From the NCBI RefSeq assembly GCF_003611735.1, contig NZ_RAWG01000001.1:1-64000 (forward strand): a stretch of 64,000 bases of DNA. The letters run 5' to 3'. Positions 1-8,624 of the stretch are shown piece after piece; positions within the stretch are counted from its first letter, which is position 1; each line of letters opens with the position of its first letter. The DNA is from Corallococcus sicarius. GTDB lineage: Bacteria > Myxococcota > Myxococcia > Myxococcales > Myxococcaceae. The notes beneath the pieces were generated by a model. The model worked only from the letters and a program-made list of their open reading frames with translations. It did not search any database and had not been told where the DNA came from. The position numbers and the translations under genes are program-made.

Positions 1-7
1 GGCGCCT

Positions 8-1186
8 TCAGTGCGCGTGCGCGGAGGGCGGCTCGGCAGGACGCGGGGACGGGACGAAACGCAGGGGGCGGGAGCGCGTGCCCCGGTGCTTCTCCAGCCA
101 GGACACGAAGTGCGGGAACACGTCCCGGTGGCAGTCCTTGCCCATGAAGACATCCTGGTGCCCGTAACCCGACACCACGCGCAGCGCGTGTCTGCCAGGC
201 ACCAGCGTTTCCAACCGCTGGTGGCAGACGATGTTGGAGTCGGTGAAGACGTGGTTGTCCGCCCCCGTGTAGAAGAGCACGGGCGTCTGGATGTCCTTCG
301 CGTACTGGAAGTAGTCATCCGGCAGGTGGCTGAGGGAGGACTTGCGGCGGTCGTATTTCACCGCGCCGCCCGCCTTCACCATCTTCCGGACGTGGCGGTA
401 GTAGTGGAAGCCCGTGGCGCCGTAGAGGTCGCCTCCCCGCTCGTGGGTCACCGGCTGGAGGTTCTCGTGGGAGTAGAGCGCGGGGAAGCCCGTGCCCCAC
501 ATGAGGCTGAGGGTGTGGCAGGCCGGCACGTCGCACTCGCGATGGATGAGCCCGGCCACCTTCGCCAGCAGCTTGTTGCGTGACAGCCCGCCCTCTTCCG
601 CGCCAGCGGCGTTGAGGTAGGGCATGCCCGCGAGCTGCTCCAGGAAGAAGGGCGCCATCCACAGCTTCACCTTCGACCAGTTGGGGACACGCGGCGTGAG
701 CGCCACGCTGTTGGCGATGACGCTGGTGATGCCCGTCACGGCGCGGCCAAACAGGCTCATCATGAAGGACACGGCGCCCAGGCAATGACAGATGACGTGG
801 ATGCGCGCGTCGGGCCCCACCTGCGCGCGAAGCTCGGCGATCGCCGCCGGGAAGTCGAACGCGGCGATGTCATCCATGTCGAAGCGCTGGCGCTGGAGGT
901 TGTAGGGGAACCGGTTGCTCATCCGGAAGTCCAGCGTCCACACGTCGGGGAAGCCGTGGTCCAGCAGGTAGCTCACCAGGTTGTAGTGCTCGGGCATGAT
1001 GAACATGTCCGTGGACGTGGTGAGCCCATGGATGATGAGCACCACGTCTTCGCTGGGTTCCCGCTGGAAGCGCAGCATGCTCAGGCCCAGCTTGTCGCCG
1101 CTGGTGAAGGCGTGCGGGCTGACGTGGGCATCCCGGACCCCTTCCAAGGTGTAGAGCGGAATCTGACGATGGTAGGGTTTCAACAT
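8..1186 (-). CDS. alpha/beta hydrolase with cysteine nucleophile elbow
   Basis: A 392-residue alpha/beta-fold hydrolase. The oxyanion-side motif is IIHGLTTS, followed by a lid-like stretch. The nucleophile elbow reads CHCLGA with Cys135 where Ser usually sits; GAD and GYGHQD near the C-terminus are plausible acid and His positions. This layout resembles the hydrolase domains found beside cholesterol-oxidase-type GMC oxidoreductases, which also tend to carry HC-x-G elbows (recalled from family knowledge). The start at 1186 is chosen because GAGGGG lies about 10 bases upstream; the frame stays open further upstream, but that extension is Arg/Gly-rich and not protein-like. No signal peptide is seen, so it is probably cytoplasmic. 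It is divergent from the kinase at 1411. Substrate unknown; an esterase or lipase-type role is inference. Confidence 0.8.
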   Translation of the reverse strand: MLKPYHRQIPLYTLEGVRDAHVSPHAFTSGDKLGLSMLRFQREPSEDVVLIIHGLTTSTDMFIMPEHYNLVSYLLDHGFPDVWTLDFRMSNRFPYNLQRQRFDMDDIAAFDFPAAIAELRAQVGPDARIHVICHCLGAVSFMMSLFGRAVTGITSVIANSVALTPRVPNWSKVKLWMAPFFLEQLAGMPYLNAAGAEEGGLSRNKLLAKVAGLIHRECDVPACHTLSLMWGTGFPALYSHENLQPVTHERGGDLYGATGFHYYRHVRKMVKAGGAVKYDRRKSSLSHLPDDYFQYAKDIQTPVLFYTGADNHVFTDSNIVCHQRLETLVPGRHALRVVSGYGHQDVFMGKDCHRDVFPHFVSWLEKHRGTRSRPLRFVPSPRPAEPPSAHAH

Positions 1187-1410
1187 GATGGGCTTTCCCC
1201 TCGCGTGATGTCTGTCCAGAAAAAGGTAGGACGCGAGACATGGCCCGACCAGTGCCAGGGTCTGCCTCATGCCGCTGCCACCACCGGGTGAAGCTGCCGG
1301 GCCCAGGCCCTCCGGCTCGCTGTGGCGATGAGGGATGCCGGGCACAGGTCGCATGGCTCCAGCGCGGGCACATGCGTAGCTTTTGCCTACACCCTTGAGG
1401 CCCCCGCGCC

Positions 1411-4400
1411 ATGGCGCAGCACCCCTGTGACGACACCCTGCCCCATCTTCCCTTCCAGGCCAGCGGCCTGGAGGGCGTGTCCGCATGGGAGCTCGCGGAG
1501 GCCCTGGACGACGGGGTCATCGCGGTCAACGCCCTGGGGCAGGTCCAGGCGGTGAACCCGGGCGCCGAGCGTCTCCTCCAGCGGCCCCGCGCCGAGCTGC
1601 TGGGCCGGAGCCTGGAGTCCCTCTTCGACGAGCCAGCGCTCCTCCGTGCGCTCGCACGGGGGGAGCCCGCGAAGCTCGTCGCGCATCGCGCCAGCTCCGG
1701 ACGGAGCCTGGAGGTGCGCCTTCATCCGCGGCGCGGGCAGGGATGGCTCTTCGTGCGCGACGTCTCCCTGGAGTACGCGCGCGGGAGTCCTCGTGGGGAT
1801 CCCAGCTCCTTCGAAGAGGCCCAGCGACGACTCCGGCTGGTGCTGGACCACACGCCCGTCCTCCTGTTCGCGTTCGACACGCAGGGCATCCTCACGGTCT
1901 CCGAAGGCAAGGGAGTCGAAGGCCTTGGGAAGGCGCAGGGCGAACTCGTCGGTGAGTCCATCTTCAAGGTCTACGCGGACATTGATTGGATCATCCAGAG
2001 CGTCCACCGCGTGCTGGCGGGTGAGGAGGTCTCCGCGGTGGGGAACGTGCACGGGACGTGGTTCGAAGTGCACTACACCCCACTGCGCGATGCTCGGGGG
2101 AGCCTGAGCGGCGGCATTGGCATCGCCTTCGACGTGACCGCGCGGGAGCGGGCCATCCAGGTGCTCCGCCATCAACAATCGGTGCTTCAGTACGTCATCG
2201 CCAACGTGCCCCACGCGGTCTTCTGGAAGGACCGGAAGGGCCGCTTCCTGGGCGGCAACCAGAACTTCATCAACGACACCGGCATGGGCACGCTCGAGCA
2301 CCTCGTGGGCAAGAGCGACTACGACGTGTGGAAGAAGCGCGAGGAGGCGGATTTCTTCGTCCAGGTCGACCGCGAGGTGATGGAGCAGGGCCGGGCGTTC
2401 CATGACATCGAGGAGCCGGTGCTCCGCTCCGACGGCACCCAGCGCACGCTGCTCACCAGCAAGGTCCCCATCCGGAATCAGGACGGGCACGTCACCGGCC
2501 TGCTGGGCATCTACGTGGACATCACCGCGCGCAAGCGGATGGAGACGGAGCTGCAGAAGGCGAAGCAGGTCGCCGAAGAGGCGGCCCGCGCCAAGGACGA
2601 ATTCCTCACCGTCATGAGCCACGAGCTGCGCACGCCCCTGACCCTCATCCTGGGTCCGCTGGGCACGCTGCTCGCGTCCTCCACCAGCACCCTGTCCGAC
2701 CGCACCCGGTACGCGCTGGAGCGCATCCACGGCAACGCCGTGCGGCTCTTCCACCTCGTGGACGACATCCTGGACCACCAGAAGCTGGGGGCAGGACAGC
2801 TCTCGGTCGCCCCGCAGCCCGTGGACGTCTGCGCCCTGGTCGCTGGCATCGTGGAGGATGCCCGGCCCGCGGGAAGCTCGCGGCGGATTCAGCTGCGCTT
2901 CGAGCCCGACGCCTCGCTCGGCACCGTCCTCCTGGACGGGCGCAAGTTCGAGAAGCTCGTCCTCAACCTGCTGGGCAACGCCCTCAAGTTCACCCCCGCC
3001 GAAGGCCGCGTGACCGTCCGCCTGCGGCGTGTGGAGGGGGAGCTGGAGCTGTCCGTGAGCGACACCGGACCGGGGATTCCCAAAGACAGACAGGAGGTCA
3101 TCTTCCAGCGCTTCCAGCAGCTCGACGGCTCCGCCACTCGCCAGCACGGGGGGACGGGGATGGGCCTGGCCATCGTGAAGGAGTTCACGGAGCTGATGGG
3201 CGGCCACGTCCGCGTGGAGAGCGAGCCCGGAAAGGGCACCTGCTTCACCGTGCGGCTCCCGGCGGAGCCGGCGCGCCCCACCCACGCGAGCCCGGAGGAG
3301 CGTCAGCCCTCCGGCTCGCATCAGGCCTACTTCCAGCAGTTCCAGACGCCGCAGCAATCACAGGCGGAGCCCCGAAGGCCCGCACGCGACGCGCCGCACC
3401 TGCTCATCGCCGAAGACAACCCGGGCATGCGCGCATACCTGGCCGAGCTGCTGGCGGACAGCTATGATCTGGAGCTGGTGGAGAACGGCCAGCAGGCGTG
3501 GGATGCCGTGCAGCGGCGCCGCCCGGACGTCATCGTGTCGGACGTGATGATGCCGGAGGTGGACGGCATGGAGCTGGCGGCGCGGCTCAAGGCCGACCCC
3601 CGGTTCCGGGACGTGCCCCTCCTGCTGCTGACGGCGAAGACCGGTCACGATGACGTGGTGTACGGCCTGGACGCGGGCGCGGATGACTACCTGGGCAAGC
3701 CCTTCAGTCCCGCGGAGCTCAAGGCCCGGGTGCGCGCCGCCGAGCGCCTTCACCGCGTCTACGTGGAACTGGACGCCCGGACGCGCGAGCTGCAGGCCAC
3801 GCTGCACACCCTGCGCGACACGCAGGCGGAGGTCGTCGAGGGCGCCCGGCAGGCCGCGGTGGGCACGTTGGTCGCGGGGCTCTGCCACGAGCTGAACAAC
3901 CCCCTCGCCGCCATCCGGATGAACGCCCAGCTGCTGGCCCGGCACGCGGTGGACCCCAAGCTCCTGCACCGGGCGCTGCTCGTCATCGAGCGGCAGTCGC
4001 AGCGCTGCGCGTGCCTGCTGACGGCGCTGCAGGATTTCTCCGGACAGGCGCCCGTGAAACGCGCGTGGCACCCGGCGGGGGCGCTGGTGGAGCGGGCGCT
4101 CGCCACCGCCAGCCCCGAGGCCCACCGCCGCACGGTGCGCCTGGTGCCAGGGCTCCCCGCGACTGCCCTGCCCTGGGTCCACGTGAATGCCACGGAGGTG
4201 GAGACCGCCCTGCTCAACGTGGTGACCAATGCGCTGGAGGCCAGCCCCGCGGGCGCCACGGTGCGGGTCGAGGCGCGGCCGCTGTCGCGGGGCGGCCAGC
4301 AGGGCCTGGAAGTGAGGGTGCTCGACAGCGGGCCTGGCATTCCCCCCGCGGTGCTGCCGCAAGTCCTGGATTTGTTCTTCACGACGAAGGCCCCGGGTGA

Positions 4401-4563
4401 AGGCATGGGGCTGGGCCTGCCGCTGGCACAGCAGTTCATCACGGGCCAGGGCGGCACCATCGACGTGGAGAGCGAGGAGGGCCATGGGGCCACGGTGCGG
4501 CTGTGGCTCCCCGCGAAGGACGCGCCGTGCGTCGCCGCCGAGGCAGGCAGGGCCGAAGGGTGA
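1411..4563 (+). CDS. hybrid sensor kinase: 3 PAS, HK, receiver, second HK
   Basis: A 1050-residue soluble hybrid histidine kinase with two complete kinase cores. PAS domains lie at about 20-85, 130-245 and 255-375. The first HisKA has His404 (SHELRTP), followed by an ATPase domain with N, G1 (DTGPGIP) and G2 (GGTGMGLAIV) boxes. A receiver follows, with acidic E668/D669, phospho-acceptor D711 (SDVMMPEVDG) and K763. A second kinase core then has His826 (CHELNNPLAA) and its own ATPase domain (DSGPGIP, GMGLGLPLA). No membrane segment is visible, so sensing is cytoplasmic, probably through the PAS domains. A TTGAGG site precedes the ATG. It is followed 26 bases later by a single-domain response regulator, the likely partner. 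The signal is unknown. Confidence 0.93.
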   Translation: MAQHPCDDTLPHLPFQASGLEGVSAWELAEALDDGVIAVNALGQVQAVNPGAERLLQRPRAELLGRSLESLFDEPALLRALARGEPAKLVAHRASSGRSLEVRLHPRRGQGWLFVRDVSLEYARGSPRGDPSSFEEAQRRLRLVLDHTPVLLFAFDTQGILTVSEGKGVEGLGKAQGELVGESIFKVYADIDWIIQSVHRVLAGEEVSAVGNVHGTWFEVHYTPLRDARGSLSGGIGIAFDVTARERAIQVLRHQQSVLQYVIANVPHAVFWKDRKGRFLGGNQNFINDTGMGTLEHLVGKSDYDVWKKREEADFFVQVDREVMEQGRAFHDIEEPVLRSDGTQRTLLTSKVPIRNQDGHVTGLLGIYVDITARKRMETELQKAKQVAEEAARAKDEFLTVMSHELRTPLTLILGPLGTLLASSTSTLSDRTRYALERIHGNAVRLFHLVDDILDHQKLGAGQLSVAPQPVDVCALVAGIVEDARPAGSSRRIQLRFEPDASLGTVLLDGRKFEKLVLNLLGNALKFTPAEGRVTVRLRRVEGELELSVSDTGPGIPKDRQEVIFQRFQQLDGSATRQHGGTGMGLAIVKEFTELMGGHVRVESEPGKGTCFTVRLPAEPARPTHASPEERQPSGSHQAYFQQFQTPQQSQAEPRRPARDAPHLLIAEDNPGMRAYLAELLADSYDLELVENGQQAWDAVQRRRPDVIVSDVMMPEVDGMELAARLKADPRFRDVPLLLLTAKTGHDDVVYGLDAGADDYLGKPFSPAELKARVRAAERLHRVYVELDARTRELQATLHTLRDTQAEVVEGARQAAVGTLVAGLCHELNNPLAAIRMNAQLLARHAVDPKLLHRALLVIERQSQRCACLLTALQDFSGQAPVKRAWHPAGALVERALATASPEAHRRTVRLVPGLPATALPWVHVNATEVETALLNVVTNALEASPAGATVRVEARPLSRGGQQGLEVRVLDSGPGIPPAVLPQVLDLFFTTKAPGEGMGLGLPLAQQFITGQGGTIDVESEEGHGATVRLWLPAKDAPCVAAEAGRAEG

Positions 4564-4589
4564 CCGGGGCCTTGCCAGAGGAGGCCCGG

Positions 4590-4991
4590 ATGCCCGGCCG
4601 CATCCTGGTGGTCGACGATGAGGAGGACATCCGCGAGGCGCTGGAGATGATCCTCGCCCTGGAGGGCTACGACGTCCGCACCGCGGATTGCGGCGCCGCC
4701 GCCATCGCCCGGGCGGAGGTGGAGCACTTCGACCTGGTCATCACGGACCTGAAGATGCCGGGCATGGACGGCGTGGAGACGCTCATGGCGCTGAAGCAGC
4801 GCCACCCTTGTCTCCAGGTCATCGTGGCCACCGGCTACGCGTCCAGCGAGACGGCCCGCCGGTGCATGAGCGAGGGCGCGCACGACTACCTCAAGAAACC
4901 CTTCGACATGGACGAGCTGCTGCGAATCGTGGAGCGGGCCATCGCTGACGGTCGAGTGCCCCCTGACGGGCCATCCGCGCAGAGGTGCTGA
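4590..4991 (+). CDS. single-domain response regulator
   Basis: A 133-residue stand-alone receiver domain. VVDDEED forms the acidic pocket, D53 (TDLKMPGMDG) is the phospho-acceptor, and KKPF carries the conserved lysine. No output domain is present. The ATG at 4590 follows a strong GAGGAGG site; the open frame extends upstream into the kinase gene but is not needed. It lies 26 bases after the hybrid kinase and is most likely co-transcribed and phosphorylated by one of that kinase's two cores. As in CheY-like proteins it would act by protein contact or as a phosphorelay intermediate (inference). Confidence 0.92.
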   Translation: MPGRILVVDDEEDIREALEMILALEGYDVRTADCGAAAIARAEVEHFDLVITDLKMPGMDGVETLMALKQRHPCLQVIVATGYASSETARRCMSEGAHDYLKKPFDMDELLRIVERAIADGRVPPDGPSAQRC

Positions 4992-5064
4992 AGGCCGCAT
5001 CGCGCCTTGCTGGGCAATGCCTGACGTGCCGTGAAGTCCTTCCTGCGCTATCGTTCCGACCCGC

Positions 5065-6549
5065 ATGGATTTCGAGGAATCCCTCCGGGAACTGGGCGTG
5101 GACGCTGACCCGGGAGACGACACCGTCCGCCGTGCGTACCTGCGACGGTTGAAGACTCGCAAACCCGAGACCGATCCCGAAGGCTTCGCACGCCTGCGAC
5201 AGGCCTACGAAACGGTGCTGGCCGCTCGCGAGGGACGTGAAGGGCCGCGCACCCAGGCGGAACCGCTCGCACCCCCGCCAGAAGCGGGCCCCCCCGACGC
5301 CGCGGGCCCCGTCTCCCTGCTGCCCCAGGACGTGTTCGACCGCTTCCGCGCCGAGTTCCGCGCGCTGCCGCCGGACGCCCCCCTGGAGGTACCGGTGGAG
5401 GTGGCCCGCCGCGCGGTGGAGGCACTGCCAGACAGGGTCGAACCCCGGCACTGGCTGGTCGAAGCGCTGCTCTCCGCGGACCGCTTCCCAGAAGCCCTGG
5501 TCGTGTATCGCGATGCGTACCGGCAGGGCTTCACCGGCTTCCTCTTCGAACTCGCGCAGCGCTTTCCCCGCGAACTGGAGGACGCGGAGCTGGCCCTGCT
5601 GGCGGAGTCCGGCGCTCCCCACGGCTTCTTCTGGAGCCTGACGGAGCTACTGCTCCAGCAGGGGGACGGAGCTCGCGCCGCGAAGTGCGCGCTGGCCGCC
5701 TTCGAGCGCATGGGCGCGAATCCCCAGGAGCCGCCGCCCCCTCCAGACTGGTTCCTGCAGGTCCAGCTCCTGCTGCACCGGCAATCCCAACCCGGGCCCG
5801 CGCGCGAAGTCGGACGTCGCTACGGGGACTGGGTCCGGAGTGAGGGCTTGCAGGATGCCATCCAGTCCGGTGACTACGCCCAATTCTGGTCGCTGCTCGC
5901 GCAGCTGCACGCGTTGCCGGATGCCTTCGACCCGGCCCTGCGCTCGGGGATGGCCCAGGCGTTGCTCAACGGGGAGCTGGCCCCCACGCGCGAGGCCTTC
6001 CAGGCGCTCCAGGACCGTGCTCCCGAGGAAGCGGCGCAGGCGGTCCGCCTGGTGCGTGCGCACGCCCCGGGCCTGAAAGACTTCCTGGTGTCGCCGCGGA
6101 TGCGAACGCCGGGGCTGCCATCCCCCACGGTGCTGACGGTCCTCCGGAACGCGGCGGGGTCGCCCCAGGGACGCGGTGTCACGTCGGGGATGTTCATCCT
6201 CCTGTTCTTCCTGCTCAAGTCCCTCTTCCTTCAGTCGGGCCGGGAGTCCAGCGGCACGGAGCGGCCGGTCGTGGTGGAGGCGCGTCGGCTGGCGACCCGG
6301 CTCTGCTCGCACCTGGGGCCGCAAGACAAGCACCAGCTCTGCGGGACGCTGCAACAGCTGGTGGTGTGGGGCGCGGAGGGCAGGTGTTCGAAGGTGCTCG
6401 GCGAGCAGGTCGCGGTGGAGCGGCAACTGGAAGCGCAGGTTGCCGCCCTGGGCGCGGGGGCCGACCTGGTGCAGGAAGCCCAGCGCCAGAGACTGAAGTC
6501 CGCGCGTGAGGAGTTCCGGCGCGCCCTCTTGAACGTATGTCCGGAATGA
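5065..6549 (+). CDS. J-domain-like membrane protein partnered with Hsp70
   Basis: A 494-residue protein. The N-terminal ~60 residues follow the J-domain helix pattern (AYLRRLKTRKPETDPEGF then FARLRQAYETVL), but the HPD tripeptide that stimulates Hsp70 ATPase is absent, with KPETD in its place. The middle (about 90-340) is helical and TPR-like, without a clear family. One hydrophobic helix is predicted at about 375-391 (MFILLFFLLKSLFL), followed by a charged ~100-residue tail. The stop lies only 4 bases before the ATG of an Hsp70 gene, so the two are almost certainly one operon. A membrane-anchored, HPD-less J-like recruiter for the neighbouring Hsp70 is inference. The fold call should be tested by structure prediction. 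Confidence 0.75.
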   Translation: MDFEESLRELGVDADPGDDTVRRAYLRRLKTRKPETDPEGFARLRQAYETVLAAREGREGPRTQAEPLAPPPEAGPPDAAGPVSLLPQDVFDRFRAEFRALPPDAPLEVPVEVARRAVEALPDRVEPRHWLVEALLSADRFPEALVVYRDAYRQGFTGFLFELAQRFPRELEDAELALLAESGAPHGFFWSLTELLLQQGDGARAAKCALAAFERMGANPQEPPPPPDWFLQVQLLLHRQSQPGPAREVGRRYGDWVRSEGLQDAIQSGDYAQFWSLLAQLHALPDAFDPALRSGMAQALLNGELAPTREAFQALQDRAPEEAAQAVRLVRAHAPGLKDFLVSPRMRTPGLPSPTVLTVLRNAAGSPQGRGVTSGMFILLFFLLKSLFLQSGRESSGTERPVVVEARRLATRLCSHLGPQDKHQLCGTLQQLVVWGAEGRCSKVLGEQVAVERQLEAQVAALGAGADLVQEAQRQRLKSAREEFRRALLNVCPE

Positions 6550-6553
6550 ACCG

Positions 6554-8293
6554 ATGAGTGATGGTCAGGGCAGGAGCCCCATCGTGGGCATCGATCTGGG
6601 GACGACGTACTCGCTGGTGGCCGTCATGCGCGACGGCCGCCCCACCGTGGTGCCCAACGCGCTGGGCGAGGTCCTCACCCCCAGCGCGGTGGGCCTCACG
6701 GAGAACGGCGAGGTGCTGGTGGGCGCGGCCGCGAAGGCCCGCGCGGTGTTGGACCCCACCTCCGGCGCGGTGGCCTTCAAGCGCGACATGGGCCTGGAGC
6801 GGCCGCGCATCCTGGGCGGCCGGTCCTTCACGCCGCAGGAGCTGTCCGCGCTGGTGCTGGGCTCGCTGAAGCGGGACGCGGAGGCCGCCCTGGGCATGCC
6901 CGTCGAGGAGGCGGTGGTGACGGTGCCCGCCTACTTCGGAGACCTGCAACGGCAGGCCACCCGGGATGCGGGCGCCATCGCGGGCCTGAAGGTGGAGCGC
7001 ATCATCAACGAACCCACCGCCGCGGCGCTCGCCTACGGCCTGCACGAGCGCGACCGCGAGCTGCGCGTGGCGGTGCTGGACCTGGGTGGCGGCACCTTCG
7101 ACGTGACGGTGCTGGAGATCATCGAGGGCGTCATCGAAATCCAATCCTCCGCGGGCGACGCGCGCCTGGGCGGCGAGGACTTCGACACCGCGCTCGCGCG
7201 GCACGTGGCGCACGCGTGGCGCGAGAAGCAGGGCCTGGACCTGGAGGAACACGCCGCCGCGTGGTCGCGCCTGCGCGAGGCGTGCGAGGGCGTGAAGCGC
7301 CGGCTCTCCTCGTCGGAGCGCACGCGGCTGGTGCTGCCCGACCTTCCGCTGGAGACGGGCCGCCGGGTGACCCTGGACCTGGAGCTGACCCGCGAGGAGG
7401 CGAACCACGCCTGGGCCCCGGTGCTGGAGCGCGTGCGGGGGCCCATCCGTCAGGCGCTCAAGGACGCGTCGCTCCAGGCGAAGGACGTGGACGAGGTGCT
7501 GCTGGTGGGCGGCTCCACGCGCATGACGTGCGTGGCGTCCCTGAGCGCGGAGCTGTTCGGCCGGCTGCCTTTGCGCAAGCTGCCACCGGACGAGGCCGTG
7601 GCGCTGGGGGCCGCGGTGCAGGGGGCGATGAAGGGCGGGGACCGGGCGGTGGAGGACCTGGTCGTCACCGACGTGGCGCCCTTCACGCTGGGCGTCGCCA
7701 CCGCGGCGCGTGAGGGCCGGCAACACATCAGCGGCATCTTCAGCCCCATCCTGGAGCGCGGCACCGTCATCCCCACGAGCCGCGTGGAGCGCTACTTCAC
7801 CAGCGGCGACTTCCAGCGGGAGATCCGCCTGGAGGTCTACCAGGGCGAACACGCCCGCTGTGAGGACAACGTCAAGCTGGGCGAGTACCTCCTCCAGGGC
7901 CTGCCGCCCGCGCCCGCCAGTGAGCAGTCCGTGGACGTGCGCTTCAGCTACGACCTCAACGGCATCCTGGAGGTGGAGATGACGGTGGTGTCCACCGGGC
8001 GCAAGTCCGCCTTCGTCATCGAACAGCGCCCCGGGCGTCTGACGCCGACGCAGTTGGAGGAGGCACGTCAGCGGATGAGCGGACTCAAGCTCCATCCGCG
8101 CGACGCCCTGCCCAACACCACCGCGATGGCGCGCGCGGACGCCCTGTTCGTCCAGCTCACGGGCCCGCTGCGGGACGAGCTCGCAGCGGCCATCGCCGCC
8201 TTCCGCCTGGCGCTGGAGTCCCAGGAGGCCGCGCGCATCGGCGAGGTCCGCGAGCGGCTCAACGCGATGGTGCGACACTTCCGGGAGCGCTGA
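6554..8293 (+). CDS. Hsp70/DnaK-family chaperone paralogue
   Basis: A 579-residue Hsp70. The nucleotide-binding domain has phosphate-1 GIDLGTTYSLVAV, phosphate-2 DLGGGTFDVTVLE and the adenosine motif VLLVGGSTRM. A beta-sandwich substrate domain follows (VTDVAPFTLGVAT to the region around FSYDLNGILEV). The C-terminal lid is shorter than in housekeeping DnaK (about 640 residues) and there is no EEVD-like or Gly/Asp-rich tail. No grpE or ordinary dnaJ lies nearby; instead a J-like membrane protein is 4 bases upstream. Myxobacteria carry many specialised Hsp70 paralogues, some needed for motility and development (family knowledge). This is likely one of those, not the general chaperone. Confidence 0.93.
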   Translation: MSDGQGRSPIVGIDLGTTYSLVAVMRDGRPTVVPNALGEVLTPSAVGLTENGEVLVGAAAKARAVLDPTSGAVAFKRDMGLERPRILGGRSFTPQELSALVLGSLKRDAEAALGMPVEEAVVTVPAYFGDLQRQATRDAGAIAGLKVERIINEPTAAALAYGLHERDRELRVAVLDLGGGTFDVTVLEIIEGVIEIQSSAGDARLGGEDFDTALARHVAHAWREKQGLDLEEHAAAWSRLREACEGVKRRLSSSERTRLVLPDLPLETGRRVTLDLELTREEANHAWAPVLERVRGPIRQALKDASLQAKDVDEVLLVGGSTRMTCVASLSAELFGRLPLRKLPPDEAVALGAAVQGAMKGGDRAVEDLVVTDVAPFTLGVATAAREGRQHISGIFSPILERGTVIPTSRVERYFTSGDFQREIRLEVYQGEHARCEDNVKLGEYLLQGLPPAPASEQSVDVRFSYDLNGILEVEMTVVSTGRKSAFVIEQRPGRLTPTQLEEARQRMSGLKLHPRDALPNTTAMARADALFVQLTGPLRDELAAAIAAFRLALESQEAARIGEVRERLNAMVRHFRER

Positions 8294-8624
8294 GGCGGAA
8301 TCATGAAGCGCGGCGGCCTTCCACACAGCCATTGTGACCCTGAGTCTGGCTTGTGATTGCCCCGCCGGAAGGACTTCACGCAGGGCGGAGCCTTCCCTCC
8401 GTGCAGCCCACGCCCTCCCAGAACGCGGCCCACCAACGGGTGGGCCTGGTGCAGGCGCGGACGTTCAACAGGGGGCCACTCGCGAAGTTGAAGTTGAGGA
8501 CAGGGCCATCGCTGGGGGCGCCAGTTCGATGCCAGATGGTAGAATGCTGCCAGGACTTCCCCGCCCTGTAGCGTCGCCCCCACGCACTCGCCACCACCGT
8601 TCCCGGCAGTCCCGATAAATCAAC
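8294..8624. other. intergenic stretch, no convincing gene
   Basis: 331 bases between the Hsp70 stop and the next gene. Open frames exist on both strands, but they are short, compositionally biased and lack ribosome sites or recognisable motifs. The right half is slightly less GC-rich and may hold the promoter of the gene at 8625. No terminator with a T-run was found. Confidence 0.5.

Noticed and set aside
1387-3357. 656-codon minus-strand frame opposite the hybrid kinase
   Set aside because: Overlaps conserved PAS/HisKA coding on the plus strand; composition typical of a shadow frame.
6215-8332. 705-codon open frame on the minus strand opposite the Hsp70 gene
   Set aside because: Antisense shadow of a clearly conserved Hsp70 in GC-rich DNA; the product is Arg/His/Ala-rich with no domain.
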